DNA of 64,000 bases, taken from assembly GCA_949751835.1 (NCBI GenBank), contig CATKHK010000112.1, positions 62,001 through 126,000 on the forward strand, given 5' to 3'. The notes below the pieces were generated by a model, which worked only from the letters and a program-made list of their open reading frames with translations, was not told the origin of the DNA and searched no databases. The position numbers and the translations under genes were made by a program. Every line of letters starts with the position of its first letter. Position 1 is the first letter of the stretch. Shown here piece by piece: positions 22,901 through 32,715 of this stretch. The DNA comes from Blepharisma japonicum. Taxonomy: Eukaryota > Ciliophora > Heterotrichea > Heterotrichida > Blepharismidae.

Positions 22901-23438
22901 CAGACTCAATAATCAAATAATTCAAATTTTCTGAATATTTTTCAAATTTTTCTTTTAGAGAATTTTTTAATCCATCATAAATCACAAGGCCCTGAGTTCA
23001 TTTAAAATAATTAAGAGCAGATATAAAGGCATTAATTTGGTCTGAATATGATGGAGCAACTAAGAATGTTAAATGATCAATATAAGGCAGCTTATTTTCA
23101 AACAGCAAGTGAGAGATCTCTCTTTCTTGGCATAATTTGGATATAAAAAATTGAGCTTCAATACTATCTGTTAAATCTATTATTAGTGTAGAATTTTCAT
23201 AAAAATCAAAGCAAGTTGATATCTGTAAAAATTCACAATTATGCCATTCTATGAGAGAATTATTATTTGAGGATAGGTCCAAAAGTAAATCTAGCCTTCA
23301 GATTGGGCTATTTTTTTCATAAACTACCATAACTTCTAAAGAATAGCAAAAATTCTGTAGACAAATAAACATGACCAATTTTCACCATGAGAGTTGGCAA
23401 CATCTTAGACTTTCTTCTAAAGTTTTAATGAGAGACAT
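19920..23438 (-). CDS. receptor-like array copy 5, with a 27-residue insertion in the tail
   Basis: An uninterrupted 1172-residue frame from ATG at 23438 (MSLIKTLEESLRCC) to TAG at 19920; the other full copies end in TAA. The ectodomain has both binding units ('APSYSDQINAF' in the first; 'GLVGAYGSYAAREIIN', 'FIRAFG', 'YGCTGQVIIEKGSND' in the second). The membrane part is about nine segments with 'DCYYFCW'. After the last segment, between 'GQDAST' and 'FKFAFSFG', it has 27 extra residues absent from every other copy (DNA about 19999-20080, 81 bp, in frame). It is the most diverged member and lies at the edge of the array next to single-copy genes, so it may be the oldest copy. Confidence 0.82.
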
Positions 23439-24284
23439 TTTATTAGTGATTCCAAGTGATTTTTAATCTAAATTTATATTCAAATAGCTTAACACAAATT
23501 TATTCGAAAATAGTCATAAAATTTTTTGGTAAAAAATTAAAATTTCAAATAAAATATATTATTATCTAGGTTGATTATTAGCTCTCTAGAATAAGAATTT
23601 CAATAATATGGTAGAGATAATTTTTGAAAAGACCATTTTTGTTTGCTTCATAAACTTTAAATTTATGCAAGTTTGCTATTTAATTAATTAGAATAATTAC
23701 TTAATTATTGATTTGAAAATAGTATTTTTTATTAATTTATTATAGACAATATAATCGAAAGATTAAATTAAAAATAATTTTGAAATAATTTTTACTAAAT
23801 AAAGCTCAAAATAATTCACTTATTATTTGTTTTTTACAAAAATTAAAATAATTAGCATAGATTCTCCTTAAAAAAAGGTAGCTAAAATTCAGTTTACGTG
23901 TACGCGTCCTTTTCTGAATTATGTATTTTCAATAAACATCTTCAAATTATAATTTCATTTAATTATATCCTAAATTCGATTCCATTTCAATGAGAAATAT
24001 TAATTTTGTATTATAACAATATGCAATTATGAAATTCCCTATAAAATAGTTAAATTTGAATTTTAACTGAAATAAATAATTATTTTATCTTTAAAATCCA
24101 AGCATTGTGACATTTTTTTCATAGAATATAACCACCGTAGCTTAATCTAATAGTTTCCTAAAGATTTTTAACATAGAATATAATATCTTTCATCTTTTAA
24201 TTCACATAACTAATTAAACAATAATTCCATGTTTTGTCACCTATTAAATAATTCCTCAGTATTCCCCATATATATTAAGCAGTA
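23439..24284. other. divergent intergenic region
   Basis: 846 bp between the start of receptor copy 5 (minus) and the next gene (plus), so it should hold both promoters. It is AT-rich. Near 23886-23926 a short hairpin-like pair (attcag...ctgaat) encloses a less AT-rich 'acgtgtacgcgt'. I see no gene or RNA. Confidence 0.45.
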
Positions 24285-26999
24285 ATGTCAGATTCTCAAA
24301 TCTCATCAACAATTCTGGACCTCTTATCAGGTTCTATCGACAAATCAAACATCGAAGAAACTCTTTTAAAACTTAACTCTACCTCAGAATTTGGCTCCCT
24401 TGAAGTTTCTATGTATATCAGTTACGGTTCTTCAAGTCAAATATCTGCCTTTACATCCCGAGTCGTTGAGGTTATTCAGTCTTTTATTGATAGCTCTGAG
24501 CTCGCCTCAGCTACAAAAGTTTCAGAAAATTTCATTGAATTTCTTACGAAATACAATTTATTGACTCCAGAGATCAATATTGAAATAAAACTTTTGCTCG
24601 GAGAGGTTGCTAAGTGTGAAGAGAAGCTTGAAATATTAAAAAAATATTACCAAGAAGCTTTAGCACTTGCAAAAGAACACTCAAGCTGTAGGGTAAAAAT
24701 CCCGGATATCTATTTAAGAGAATGCGCATTATACCTTGAAAATGATAATACCGAAAAAGCTATTAAAAAGGCTAAAAAATCAGTTTCCTTTGCAGAGCAT
24801 ATGCTGAATATTGAAACTAATGATAAGAAAAGAATTGCTCAGTATTTAGTCAATGGAGCCAGTATTTTATGTGTGATATTTTTACATCAAAATAATACAG
24901 ACCAAGCAGAGGAGTGATATAACTATATAAAAAAGCTGCAAGAGAAATATGAAATAAATGAAGCAAATTGTCAATATTTAGCATTTATTAAGTCACAATT
25001 TGATGAAGAACTTGCTATAAGAACGGCTGAAGAAAAATCATCAGTTCGGACTAAAAAAAAGCAAGCGAAGAAGGACACTTTAAAAACAGTCAGACTTCCT
25101 GGGATAAAGCCTACAAATTTAAACAAAACTGAAATATTGCTCAAAAGTTCTCCTGAAAAGCTAATAAGAGATAATTTTGTCCCACAAGAAAATCCATTTA
25201 TAAGAAAAAGTGTAAAATTGGTTGATAAGCAGCAGAAAAATTTATTGATGCCAATAGACAATGGAGCAGCAATAAAGTCAACCGATGAAGGAAATCCAGC
25301 TTTAAAGTACTTAAATGACCCAAAAATTAACCATGTAAGAAGAAGCAGCATTGACACAATCAACCCATTACCTCATTCTAAAGAAGAAACCCTAAAATCA
25401 GCAAGACCATCTCATAGTAAAATGACTTCATTTGAAAAAGCAAAAGAAGAGGGCAATAAAACTGAAATTATTATAAAAGAAGAAGCAAAAACTATAGAAA
25501 AAGAAGAAGAAATATTAGCTAGAACATTAAAACTCGAAAAATTATTGAATAAACAGGAATTTGACACAAATGAAAATCGCCCTATAGCTTTAAATCCAAA
25601 AACCGATGCTCAAACCGAAAATAATCCAGAAAGATCCCCGGATATTTCTAATAAAAATGACAAAATAGCTGATCTCTCAAAAGATCAAGAAATCCACAAA
25701 GCAAGACATCTAAAGCAAAAAATTTCATTCCCAACTCACCAAGAAATCACTAAAGAAGAATCTCAAAGCAGCCCTCAATCTAGCTTGCACACAGAAAATT
25801 CAGTATACATAGACAAAAAGCCTCAAAAAGGCAAAATTTCACAGAAATCTACAAGGCAAAAATCTGAGCCTCAAAGTCCATTAACAATCCGTAAAAATTC
25901 GAAGAAAAAAACACTAGCCACTTCTCCAAAACCGAGAGACCAAACTCCAGATTTTAGACAGCAAAAAAAAAGCACAAAAAAATTTTCAAGTCCTCCAAGA
26001 TCAGTTTCTCCTACAAAAGACCCACTATTTCCTAAAGAAGCTATTATCCACAATCTTATTTCCAATGGCGAGTTTCCATTAGAAAGAGAAATTACAGGAA
26101 TCTCAGAAAGAAAAGTCGGAATTTCTAATATAGCAAGGCCGCAAAGCATAACTCCTATAAAATCAAAGGCAACTTATCAGGCTAATATAGCAGAAATGCG
26201 CACTGCTGATACCTCAGAAATCCTGCAAGAGCCTAAAATCAGCCATCCAAAAACTGAAGAAAACGTAAAACCTAAAAATTCCTCCCCGAGATGTGCGGAT
26301 ATAACTAAAGCCCTATTAGTGATCCAAAATGCTATACGACGATATAAAGAATACAAACGATATAAAGGCCGAAAAATCCAAAATCAGCTCCTAAAAGAGT
26401 ATATTGCTTTTGGAAAAAAAGAAATTGATGGCGTTTTGTATTTCGTGACAGTCACACAGGATGGTTTCCACCAAAAAGTGCTAAAGCAGCTAGGAGGGCT
26501 ACAAGGTGGCAAATTCACCAAATCTAACATAATTGTGGATGCCTTTCCATTAGTTTCTGGAATTGATAAGCCAAAATGTAGCTGCTATTCAGAAAATGAA
26601 ATCTGTGAACTACTTTCTGTGTGGAAACTTGACGAGCTTGTAGGAATTTACCAAATAATGCTTATTGAGCTTGTTACTATAAAATATGGGTTCGTCGTAT
26701 TAAAGGCTGCAAAAGATAGAGAAGAAGCGAGAAGGAGGCTTCTTTATAGGGGAAGAGGCAAGCTCAGATCAAATAATTATTATTTCATCAAGATATATGA
26801 GCTGGATTTTGGCGGAAAAGAAGAAATCCTTATTGCGGCTACAAGTCCTCAGGAAACTAAAAGTCTAAAAATCAAACCTGACGAGCTGATTGAAATTTTG
26901 AAAATAAAAAAACGGGAAATGCTGCAAGAAAGACTTTCACAAGTAGTAGAATTGCTTTATATAGATCAAGGACTACTTCGCATAGCTTCTGAAACTTAA
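24285..26999 (+). CDS. TPR-like helical / disordered / IQ-motif protein
   Basis: 904 residues from ATG at 24285 to TAA at 26997, with one TGA (24915) read as Trp. Residues ~1-230 are helical and look like diverged TPR units (paired helices with Leu/Ala/Tyr spacing, e.g. 'YYQEALALAKEHS' and 'NTEKAIKKAKKSVSFAE'). Residues ~240-670 are Lys/Glu/Ser/Pro-rich and probably disordered. Near 680-700 'ALLVIQNAIRRYKEYKRYKG' fits an IQ motif, which binds calmodulin or centrin-like proteins. The last ~200 residues form a folded region with 'KKEIDGVLYFVTV', 'CSCYSENE' and 'RGRGKLRSNNYYFIKI', which I do not recognise. A cytoskeletal or calcium-linked scaffold is a reasonable guess, no more. Confidence 0.75.
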
Positions 27000-27133
27000 G
27001 CTATATCTTTGATGATATAGTTAAGCAATTTTTAATTTAATCGGATTTTATAAATATTTTTAATATTCTAAATACTCTAAGCAATCTTTAGAATTTATCA
27101 CAGAATTTCTATTAAACTCTAATAAGTTAAAAT

Positions 27134-28054
27134 TTAACCTTTCACTTGGATCATTGCACTATCAATCCCCACAACAAGTGTAGCGTTCTCTTTATCTTTG
27201 ACTGACCTCAAGAATAAATACTCACTCAGCTCTTCTTGCGAAAGCTGCAATAAATCTATAGCTTGTGAGTAGACATAAGACTGCATATTCAGTGTATTCG
27301 AACTAGCGACTGATTTAGCAAGTTCTTTGAGAAAATAAGCTTGAGCGTTGGCGCTAGACTCAATAATAGTGATATTTTGGTCACATTCTGACTGAAGGAC
27401 TAATGACTTTTGCCTGACAACTTCAGCTTGTTGTTCAAAGCCTTTCATCGTTGTTTTCTGAACCTCAACCTGCGTGTCCACAATGCTTTCTTCATAGGTG
27501 TCAGGTAAAATTATTTTCATCAGCTGTAAATTTCTGCAATGTGCATAGGCACTCCCCAATTCTTCATCTAAAATCTCCTGCATTTTCTTTCCAATTGCAG
27601 TCCTGTTATTCCAATACTCTGGAGCTTGATAATTCCCAGCTTCTTGCAAAATTGTATCCCTTGCAATTCTAATAAAAGTTTGCTCGAAATTCACGTTAGA
27701 AATTTCATAGAGTTTTGGGATTTGGCTTCTTATCAGCTCATATTGGAAAGATAGTTCAAGACCAAGGGAAAGCCCTTCTTTAGTCCTGGTCTTAAGTGAG
27801 TTTCCTTGTGCATGCTTAGACTCAGAAAACTCAATAGTCCTTAAATTCCTTGGGAATGCTATAAAAGAGTTTTGGAAGCCAATCACGTATCTGCCTCCTT
27901 CATAGATTTCGTCAGTGTATACAGTTTTAGTCCAGGTGTTGTAGCACAGTCCCCATTCTGTGGGCTCAATTGAGTCGAAAGATAAAGCGAAAAGGATTAT
28001 ACCGATAAGCAAGAGAGCACCTCCACCAATTATATAAACCTTTGACGTCTCCAT
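27134..28054 (-). CDS. SPFH/band-7 (prohibitin/stomatin-like) membrane protein
   Basis: 306 residues, ATG at 28054, TAA at 27134, all Trp as TGG. Residues ~6-26 form one N-terminal membrane segment (YIIGGGALLLIGIILFALSF). The band-7 region follows: 'SIEPTEWGLCYN', 'GGRYVIGFQNSFIAFPRN', 'LKTRTKEGLSLGLELSFQYEL' in part, and 'FIRIARDTILQEAGNY'. A helical stretch (residues ~195-260, rich in Gln/Glu/Ala) matches the coiled coil that lets these proteins form rings. SPFH proteins organise membrane microdomains or mitochondrial ring complexes; the sequence does not settle which subfamily this is. The gene sits 48 bp from the stop of the next minus-strand gene. Confidence 0.82.
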   Translation of the reverse strand: METSKVYIIGGGALLLIGIILFALSFDSIEPTEWGLCYNTWTKTVYTDEIYEGGRYVIGFQNSFIAFPRNLRTIEFSESKHAQGNSLKTRTKEGLSLGLELSFQYELIRSQIPKLYEISNVNFEQTFIRIARDTILQEAGNYQAPEYWNNRTAIGKKMQEILDEELGSAYAHCRNLQLMKIILPDTYEESIVDTQVEVQKTTMKGFEQQAEVVRQKSLVLQSECDQNITIIESSANAQAYFLKELAKSVASSNTLNMQSYVYSQAIDLLQLSQEELSEYLFLRSVKDKENATLVVGIDSAMIQVKG

Positions 28055-28102
28055 TGAAATATATTAGATTTAATCAAGCTGAATTAAAATATTTATAGGA
28101 TC

Positions 28103-29779
28103 TTAAAGCAATTCAAGCTTATTGAGGAGGGAAAGAATTGCTGTATCTGTACTGTCTGTTTTTACTTGAGGAATAAATTCTGGGATAGGGTTCAGTGGGG
28201 ATGACACTTTAAGAGGCTTTCTGATTGGGGAAATCTGAGGAAACTCAGGAAAATCAGAAATTTCGTCATGAAATTTCGTTTGTAAGCTGTCTGGAGTGCT
28301 TGTGCCAAGAGTCAAAGAATGAGAGTGGTAAGACCCTTTCAAATTTTGCAGCTCCTGCTCTTTCTGTCCAATCATGTCACTTAAATATACAATTTCGCTT
28401 TCCCTTATAGCTGGCTCTTCCTCGTTTTTAAAAATGCAGCTGCAAAGTTCATCAAAAATTTCTGAGTCTTCTTTAATCCTTTTCTCATAACTAAGCCTTG
28501 GTTTTTCTTTATGTTTCCTTGCCTCCCCACACCCTTTTATTAACAATTCTTGTTTGAATTTCTGTACAAAATACTGAGACTCCTTTAAAGCAGGATATGC
28601 AAAAACAGCTTTAAATAGAGAATTTAGAGTAATAAATTCCCATTTTAAAGGAGATAATAAATCTGTTAAAGAATCATCTGAAATTTGGTTTTCTTGGATA
28701 AATCTTCCAACAAGCTCTAAAGCGTCATCTTCGTTAGTTATCTTTAATTGTTTAAATCTTAATAGAAGACTAAGCTGAGTACGAGGAAACAGGCTCAGGT
28801 CTTCTATTAATAAAGTTTCATTTGGGTTTTTAGCTATATAATTGAGGATTGCTGAAGGGACTTTTTCTATTTTTAAAGCAATTTTGGCACTTGGAAGATT
28901 AATAGTTGAATCATAGCCAAAGGAGCTGAGCAAAAATTGAGAATTTGGTCCTGATATCAAATTCAGCGTTTCAAAACTGGATTTATCTGCAATTTGTAAA
29001 CTATAGCTTACAGACATTATCCTTTGCTCTTCATTATTTCTTGACAGCTGAAGGTAGAGCTCACACTTGTTTTCGTTAGGAAATTTAATTAAAATCAGAG
29101 AAAATTTTAAAAATTCCAGCAAAAATGGTTCACTTTCTAAGTAATTATTTGATTTTTCAGTAGGCAGATTTCAATAGAATTCAGTATCATAAGAAATATT
29201 TGGCTTAACTGAAGCTGATTCTTCTTTAGCTAATAAATCTAAAATTCCAAGTGCTTCTTGTTTATTTTTCAATGCGAGAATTAATGAAGGACTGATAGAC
29301 TGAGAATAATAAATATCAATTAAAACTTTTATAGAGTCAGCTGAGAGCTTAGAAAAATCATTTTTGGTATATGATAATATATAGTCATCAATTTTGGCTA
29401 GACAAGCTTCATAAATGTCTTTTCAGGCTTCTTGATTTTTTGTCTTTTGCTGATTAACGGCTTCATCAAAGAAAATGAGTGAGGATTTTTTGTTTAGTTT
29501 TTGGATTATACAGTTTTGAGCTATTTTTTCGCTATTTGAGTGCTGAAGAATTGTAAAAATTTCAAATGCTTTACATAGTGTCTCATAATCTTGGAGATTT
29601 GGCTTGTTGGAAGAGCAAAGAGAGAGAAACTGAGAAAAGTGGGTTTTAGTTATATATTGAGGTAATGTGATGGGAAGTTTTGCATTAATTTCACTAATAA
29701 GTGAGCTGTCAAGATTGATTTTTTCTCCTTCAATGATTATAAACAAGTCTTGGCTTTTCGATTTACTTGATGTTTCCAT
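28103..29779 (-). CDS. unidentified 558-residue protein, possibly BTB/BACK-like at the N-terminus
   Basis: A single frame from ATG at 29779 (METSSKSKSQDLF) to TAA at 28103 when two in-frame TGA codons are read as Trp. The first ~110 residues ('FIIIEGEKINLDSSLISEIN', then a helical stretch) have the rhythm of the BTB-BACK-like proteins common in ciliates, but I see no diagnostic motif. The middle is mixed helix and strand; the last ~130 residues are acidic and probably disordered with one short coiled coil ('DMIGQKEQELQNLKG'). It is a real gene by its length, code use and tight spacing. Function unknown. Confidence 0.68.
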
Positions 29780-30206
29780 AATAAAGGCTGTAATTAATAA
29801 ATATCTAATTTCTTTTTATAATAATGTCAAAATTTTTTTATAATAATTGAGACCTAAAGCTTCAAAAATAATAGACAATGACTTTTAATTTTGTTCAAAA
29901 TGTATAAAAGAAGCAAAATGATACTGAGAACTAAAATTATAAAGCTTAGATCCATAGAGTAATAAATAATTAGTTGAGAACTAAGTATTATTTATAAGAA
30001 TAATCCTTCAATTAGTAATGATTTTAAATAAAATGCATTAAATTCAGCTCAATTTCGATATATCAAACTTGATAAAATAAAGTATCATATAATTTCAATT
30101 CGTGGGCCTGATATATCATTTATCGATAACTTTATAATTTACAGCTGACTTGATTAATAGTTTCTCTACTCCAAATCTTCACTTTTAAGTGATTTAGGTG
30201 AAATAA
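29780..30206. other. divergent intergenic region
   Basis: 427 bp between a minus-strand and a plus-strand start codon, so it carries two promoters. AT-rich; 'gatatatca' and 'tgatatatc' recur as partial inverted repeats around 30055-30120. No gene or RNA seen. Confidence 0.45.
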
Positions 30207-31619
30207 ATGGTGCCACTTATCTTCCTACTTTTCTTAGGAGTTTTATCAAAACGCCTGTCACCACTTAACTATGAAGGTCCGCTTGATATTGGCCCAAATT
30301 ATCAAACACTTTGGTTTACAGAGGACCTTGACCATATAAATAGGGATCCAGGCACAATAAATATCCGTGTTCTTTATAGTCAAGGCAGCCCAACAGCTCC
30401 TCTCTTTGTGTACACAGGCAATGAAGGTCCAATAACTGAATTTTATCAAATGACTGGGTGGCTTGTAGGAACTTTAGGTCCACAGTATAATGCTTCAGTT
30501 GCATTTATTGAACATAGATATTATGGGGAATCAATTCCAAGTCCATTTAGTTGGAAATATCTGAGCACCGATCAAGTCCTATGGGACTTTGCAGACATCA
30601 TCCAACAGCTAAAGCCAAGCAACTCAACACCTGTTATAGTATTTGGAGGCTCCTACGGTGGGATGCTCGCAGCCTATTTTCGAATCAAATATCCACAATT
30701 CGTAGATGGCGCCATTGCAAGCTCAGCACCAGTCCTAATGCCATTAGACGTAAATGGGACCTCTTATGCAAGAATTAGTACAAATGACTATTTTAATGTA
30801 GATAGAGACTGTGAAGGAAACATTCACAATGGCTTCTTAATCTTAGACAATTTTATTGACAGACCTTTAACTTATACAGCCCTTGAAAATATTTTCAACC
30901 CTTGCCAGTCAATACAAGAACAAGGTGATGTCTTAGCTTTAGAAGATTTTATAGCAGACGCTTTTCAAGGAATGGCACAATTTGACTATCCTTATCCTAC
31001 AAATGTAGACGGTCTTTTGCCAGGTTTCCCTGTCAACGTGTCCTGCTCTATCATGTCTCAGTTCTCTCAAAACGAAAACATGTGGCAAGCACTTATGGGA
31101 TTTGCACAAATTAATAACTTGTTTTATAATTGGACTGGAAATTTAACGTGCTATGATTTATATGGAGGTGGAAGTGGGCTTGAACCATGGACCTATCAGA
31201 CTTGTACTGAGCTGATTTTCCCAATTGGCCAATATGGACTGCCAAATGATATGTTTCCAGTAAGACCTTGGGATTATAAACAATGGACCCAAATGTGTCA
31301 AGGCCTTTTTGGAGTGTCACCAAGACCTGATTGGGCACCTATCAACTATGGAATGGGGACAAATGACGTAAATATTACCTTGGCTTCAGCTTCAAATATT
31401 GTGTTTACTTATGGAACTTTAGACCCATGGGGAGGTGGATGTATTCAAGAGCCTATAAATGACCAAACAACAGTGATAGGAATTAAAGGAGGAGCTCACC
31501 ATTTAGATTTAAGAACTCCAAACCCAAGAGACCCTCAGTCTGTGATTTATGCACGCTCCAGAGAGGTAGCAATGATAAATCAATGGATATCTCAAGCCAT
31601 GGAGAAATTTTCTAGGTAA
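30207..31619 (+). CDS. serine carboxypeptidase, peptidase family S28 (lysosomal Pro-X carboxypeptidase / DPP7 type)
   Basis: 470 residues with an N-terminal signal peptide (MVPLIFLLFLGVLS). The S28 plan is complete: 'FTEDLDHIN', 'FVYTGNEGPI', 'IEHRYYGES', the nucleophile elbow 'FGGSYGGMLAAYFR' with Ser149, the Asp in 'YGTLDPWGGG' (Asp406) and the His in 'GGAHHLDLR' (431/432). Length agrees with PRCP and DPP7 (about 450-500). Such enzymes cut after proline, either at the C-terminus or to release N-terminal dipeptides, in lysosomes or outside the cell; in a ciliate, phagosomal digestion is likely. Several Asn-X-Ser/Thr sites fit a secreted enzyme. All Trp codons are TGG and no intron is present. 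Confidence 0.93.
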   Translation: MVPLIFLLFLGVLSKRLSPLNYEGPLDIGPNYQTLWFTEDLDHINRDPGTINIRVLYSQGSPTAPLFVYTGNEGPITEFYQMTGWLVGTLGPQYNASVAFIEHRYYGESIPSPFSWKYLSTDQVLWDFADIIQQLKPSNSTPVIVFGGSYGGMLAAYFRIKYPQFVDGAIASSAPVLMPLDVNGTSYARISTNDYFNVDRDCEGNIHNGFLILDNFIDRPLTYTALENIFNPCQSIQEQGDVLALEDFIADAFQGMAQFDYPYPTNVDGLLPGFPVNVSCSIMSQFSQNENMWQALMGFAQINNLFYNWTGNLTCYDLYGGGSGLEPWTYQTCTELIFPIGQYGLPNDMFPVRPWDYKQWTQMCQGLFGVSPRPDWAPINYGMGTNDVNITLASASNIVFTYGTLDPWGGGCIQEPINDQTTVIGIKGGAHHLDLRTPNPRDPQSVIYARSREVAMINQWISQAMEKFSR

Positions 31620-31667
31620 TTTAATGATCTTAGAATAATTTATAATTGTTTACTATGCAAATAATCA

Positions 31668-32522
31668 TTAAATTACCATAAACCCATAGAAGTATATCAA
31701 ACCTACTGCAAAGTAAGCCAAAATCGCAGCCTTTGCACATGTTTTCCACAGTCTGTCTTTATCTGAAACTTGTCCAATATAGTCAAAAATTGCATAAGCA
31801 GCAATAAAGCCCACAATCATTCCACCAAAGTGTCCTGAATTGTCCGTTTGCGTAGAAACCTATATAAAATTTACAATTCCTGTAATAAGGCTCATGATCA
31901 TTAAAATGAGTAAAACCAATAATGTAATGACTCGATATGCGTTTCCTTCTAAACTATGCCAATTCATAAGCACCCAGGCTATCATTGCAGAAATCATCCC
32001 AAAAATTGAAGTAGACGCCCCTACAGCTCTTGCGTTTGGGTCTAATATTGCTCCTAGTAAATTTCCACCGAAGTCACATAAGAAATAAAGATATAAAGTT
32101 TTCCTCATCCCTACTGTTGGTTCTAGTCTTGTGCCAAGAATTAATTGCATAATCATATTGAATATCAGGTGGGAAAGACTTGCGTGCAATAAAACTGGAG
32201 TAATCCATCTCCAAATTTGGAATTTCTGCAACTTCGTAGCATTTCTTTCACCTAGATCGTTTAATGCTTCATAAGAAGGCCGAAATAATGATTCTTCACT
32301 AGGATCATAAGCGACTGAAATGAAATATAAAACAATTTGAAAGATTGTGATAAAGGAAATAAAAGTTTTTGTCGCAAAAAAAGGACACGCAATCTTCGTA
32401 AGCATCTGCCAAAATGTTTCTGACCGAGCTTCTTCTGGAGTTCCTAATGTGTAAGCACAGTTTACTAGAGGGTAAGGAGAAGCCCCTAGCAATCTTTCGT
32501 TTGGGTTATTTCTGTAGTCCAT
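31668..32522 (-). CDS. rhomboid intramembrane serine protease (two exons)
   Basis: Exon 1 is 32522-31875, exon 2 is 31859-31668, giving 279 residues. Without splicing a TAG in the 15-nt intron would remove the last membrane segments. The rhomboid signature is complete only after splicing: 'WRWITPVLLHASLSHLIFN' (loop-1 WR and the helix-2 His/Asn motif), 'GASTSIFGM' with catalytic Ser170, and in exon 2 'GHFGG' with catalytic His226. Six or seven hydrophobic segments are visible, plus an N-terminal cytosolic region. The protease cuts transmembrane substrates in the membrane plane; substrates and compartment are unknown. It converges with the S28 gene, 48 bp apart. Confidence 0.9.
31860..31874 (-). 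other. 15-nt intron in the rhomboid gene
   Basis: Gene-strand sequence GTAAATTTTATATAG, between codons (phase 0). It contains an in-frame TAG, and its removal joins the last part of the rhomboid fold in frame, including the catalytic 'GHFGG'. Confidence 0.9.
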
Positions 32523-32715
32523 TTATATATCATTTAAAAGATTTAGGTTTTTATCTTCAATAATAATGTAAAACTTATTATTAAAAATATCAAAAATGTG
32601 CTTTGAGTGCAATTAGAGGACATTCCTTTAGTAAAGCATCATATTTTTGCTATAAATCTAGGGTTTAATGTCTTGTTGGGAGAAAAACTATGAAAAATAG
32701 CATATTTTATATAAA

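Noticed and set aside
665-23438. Reading the receptor array as many short broken genes or pseudogenes because of internal TGA codons
   Set aside because: The pieces between TGA codons share one frame, keep homology across the TGA sites, and full-length genes end in TAA or TAG. TGA is Trp here.
23886-23926. Hairpin with an 'acgtgtacgcgt' core as a terminator or RNA gene
   Set aside because: The stem is short and the context gives no support; it may be a promoter detail of the neighbouring gene.
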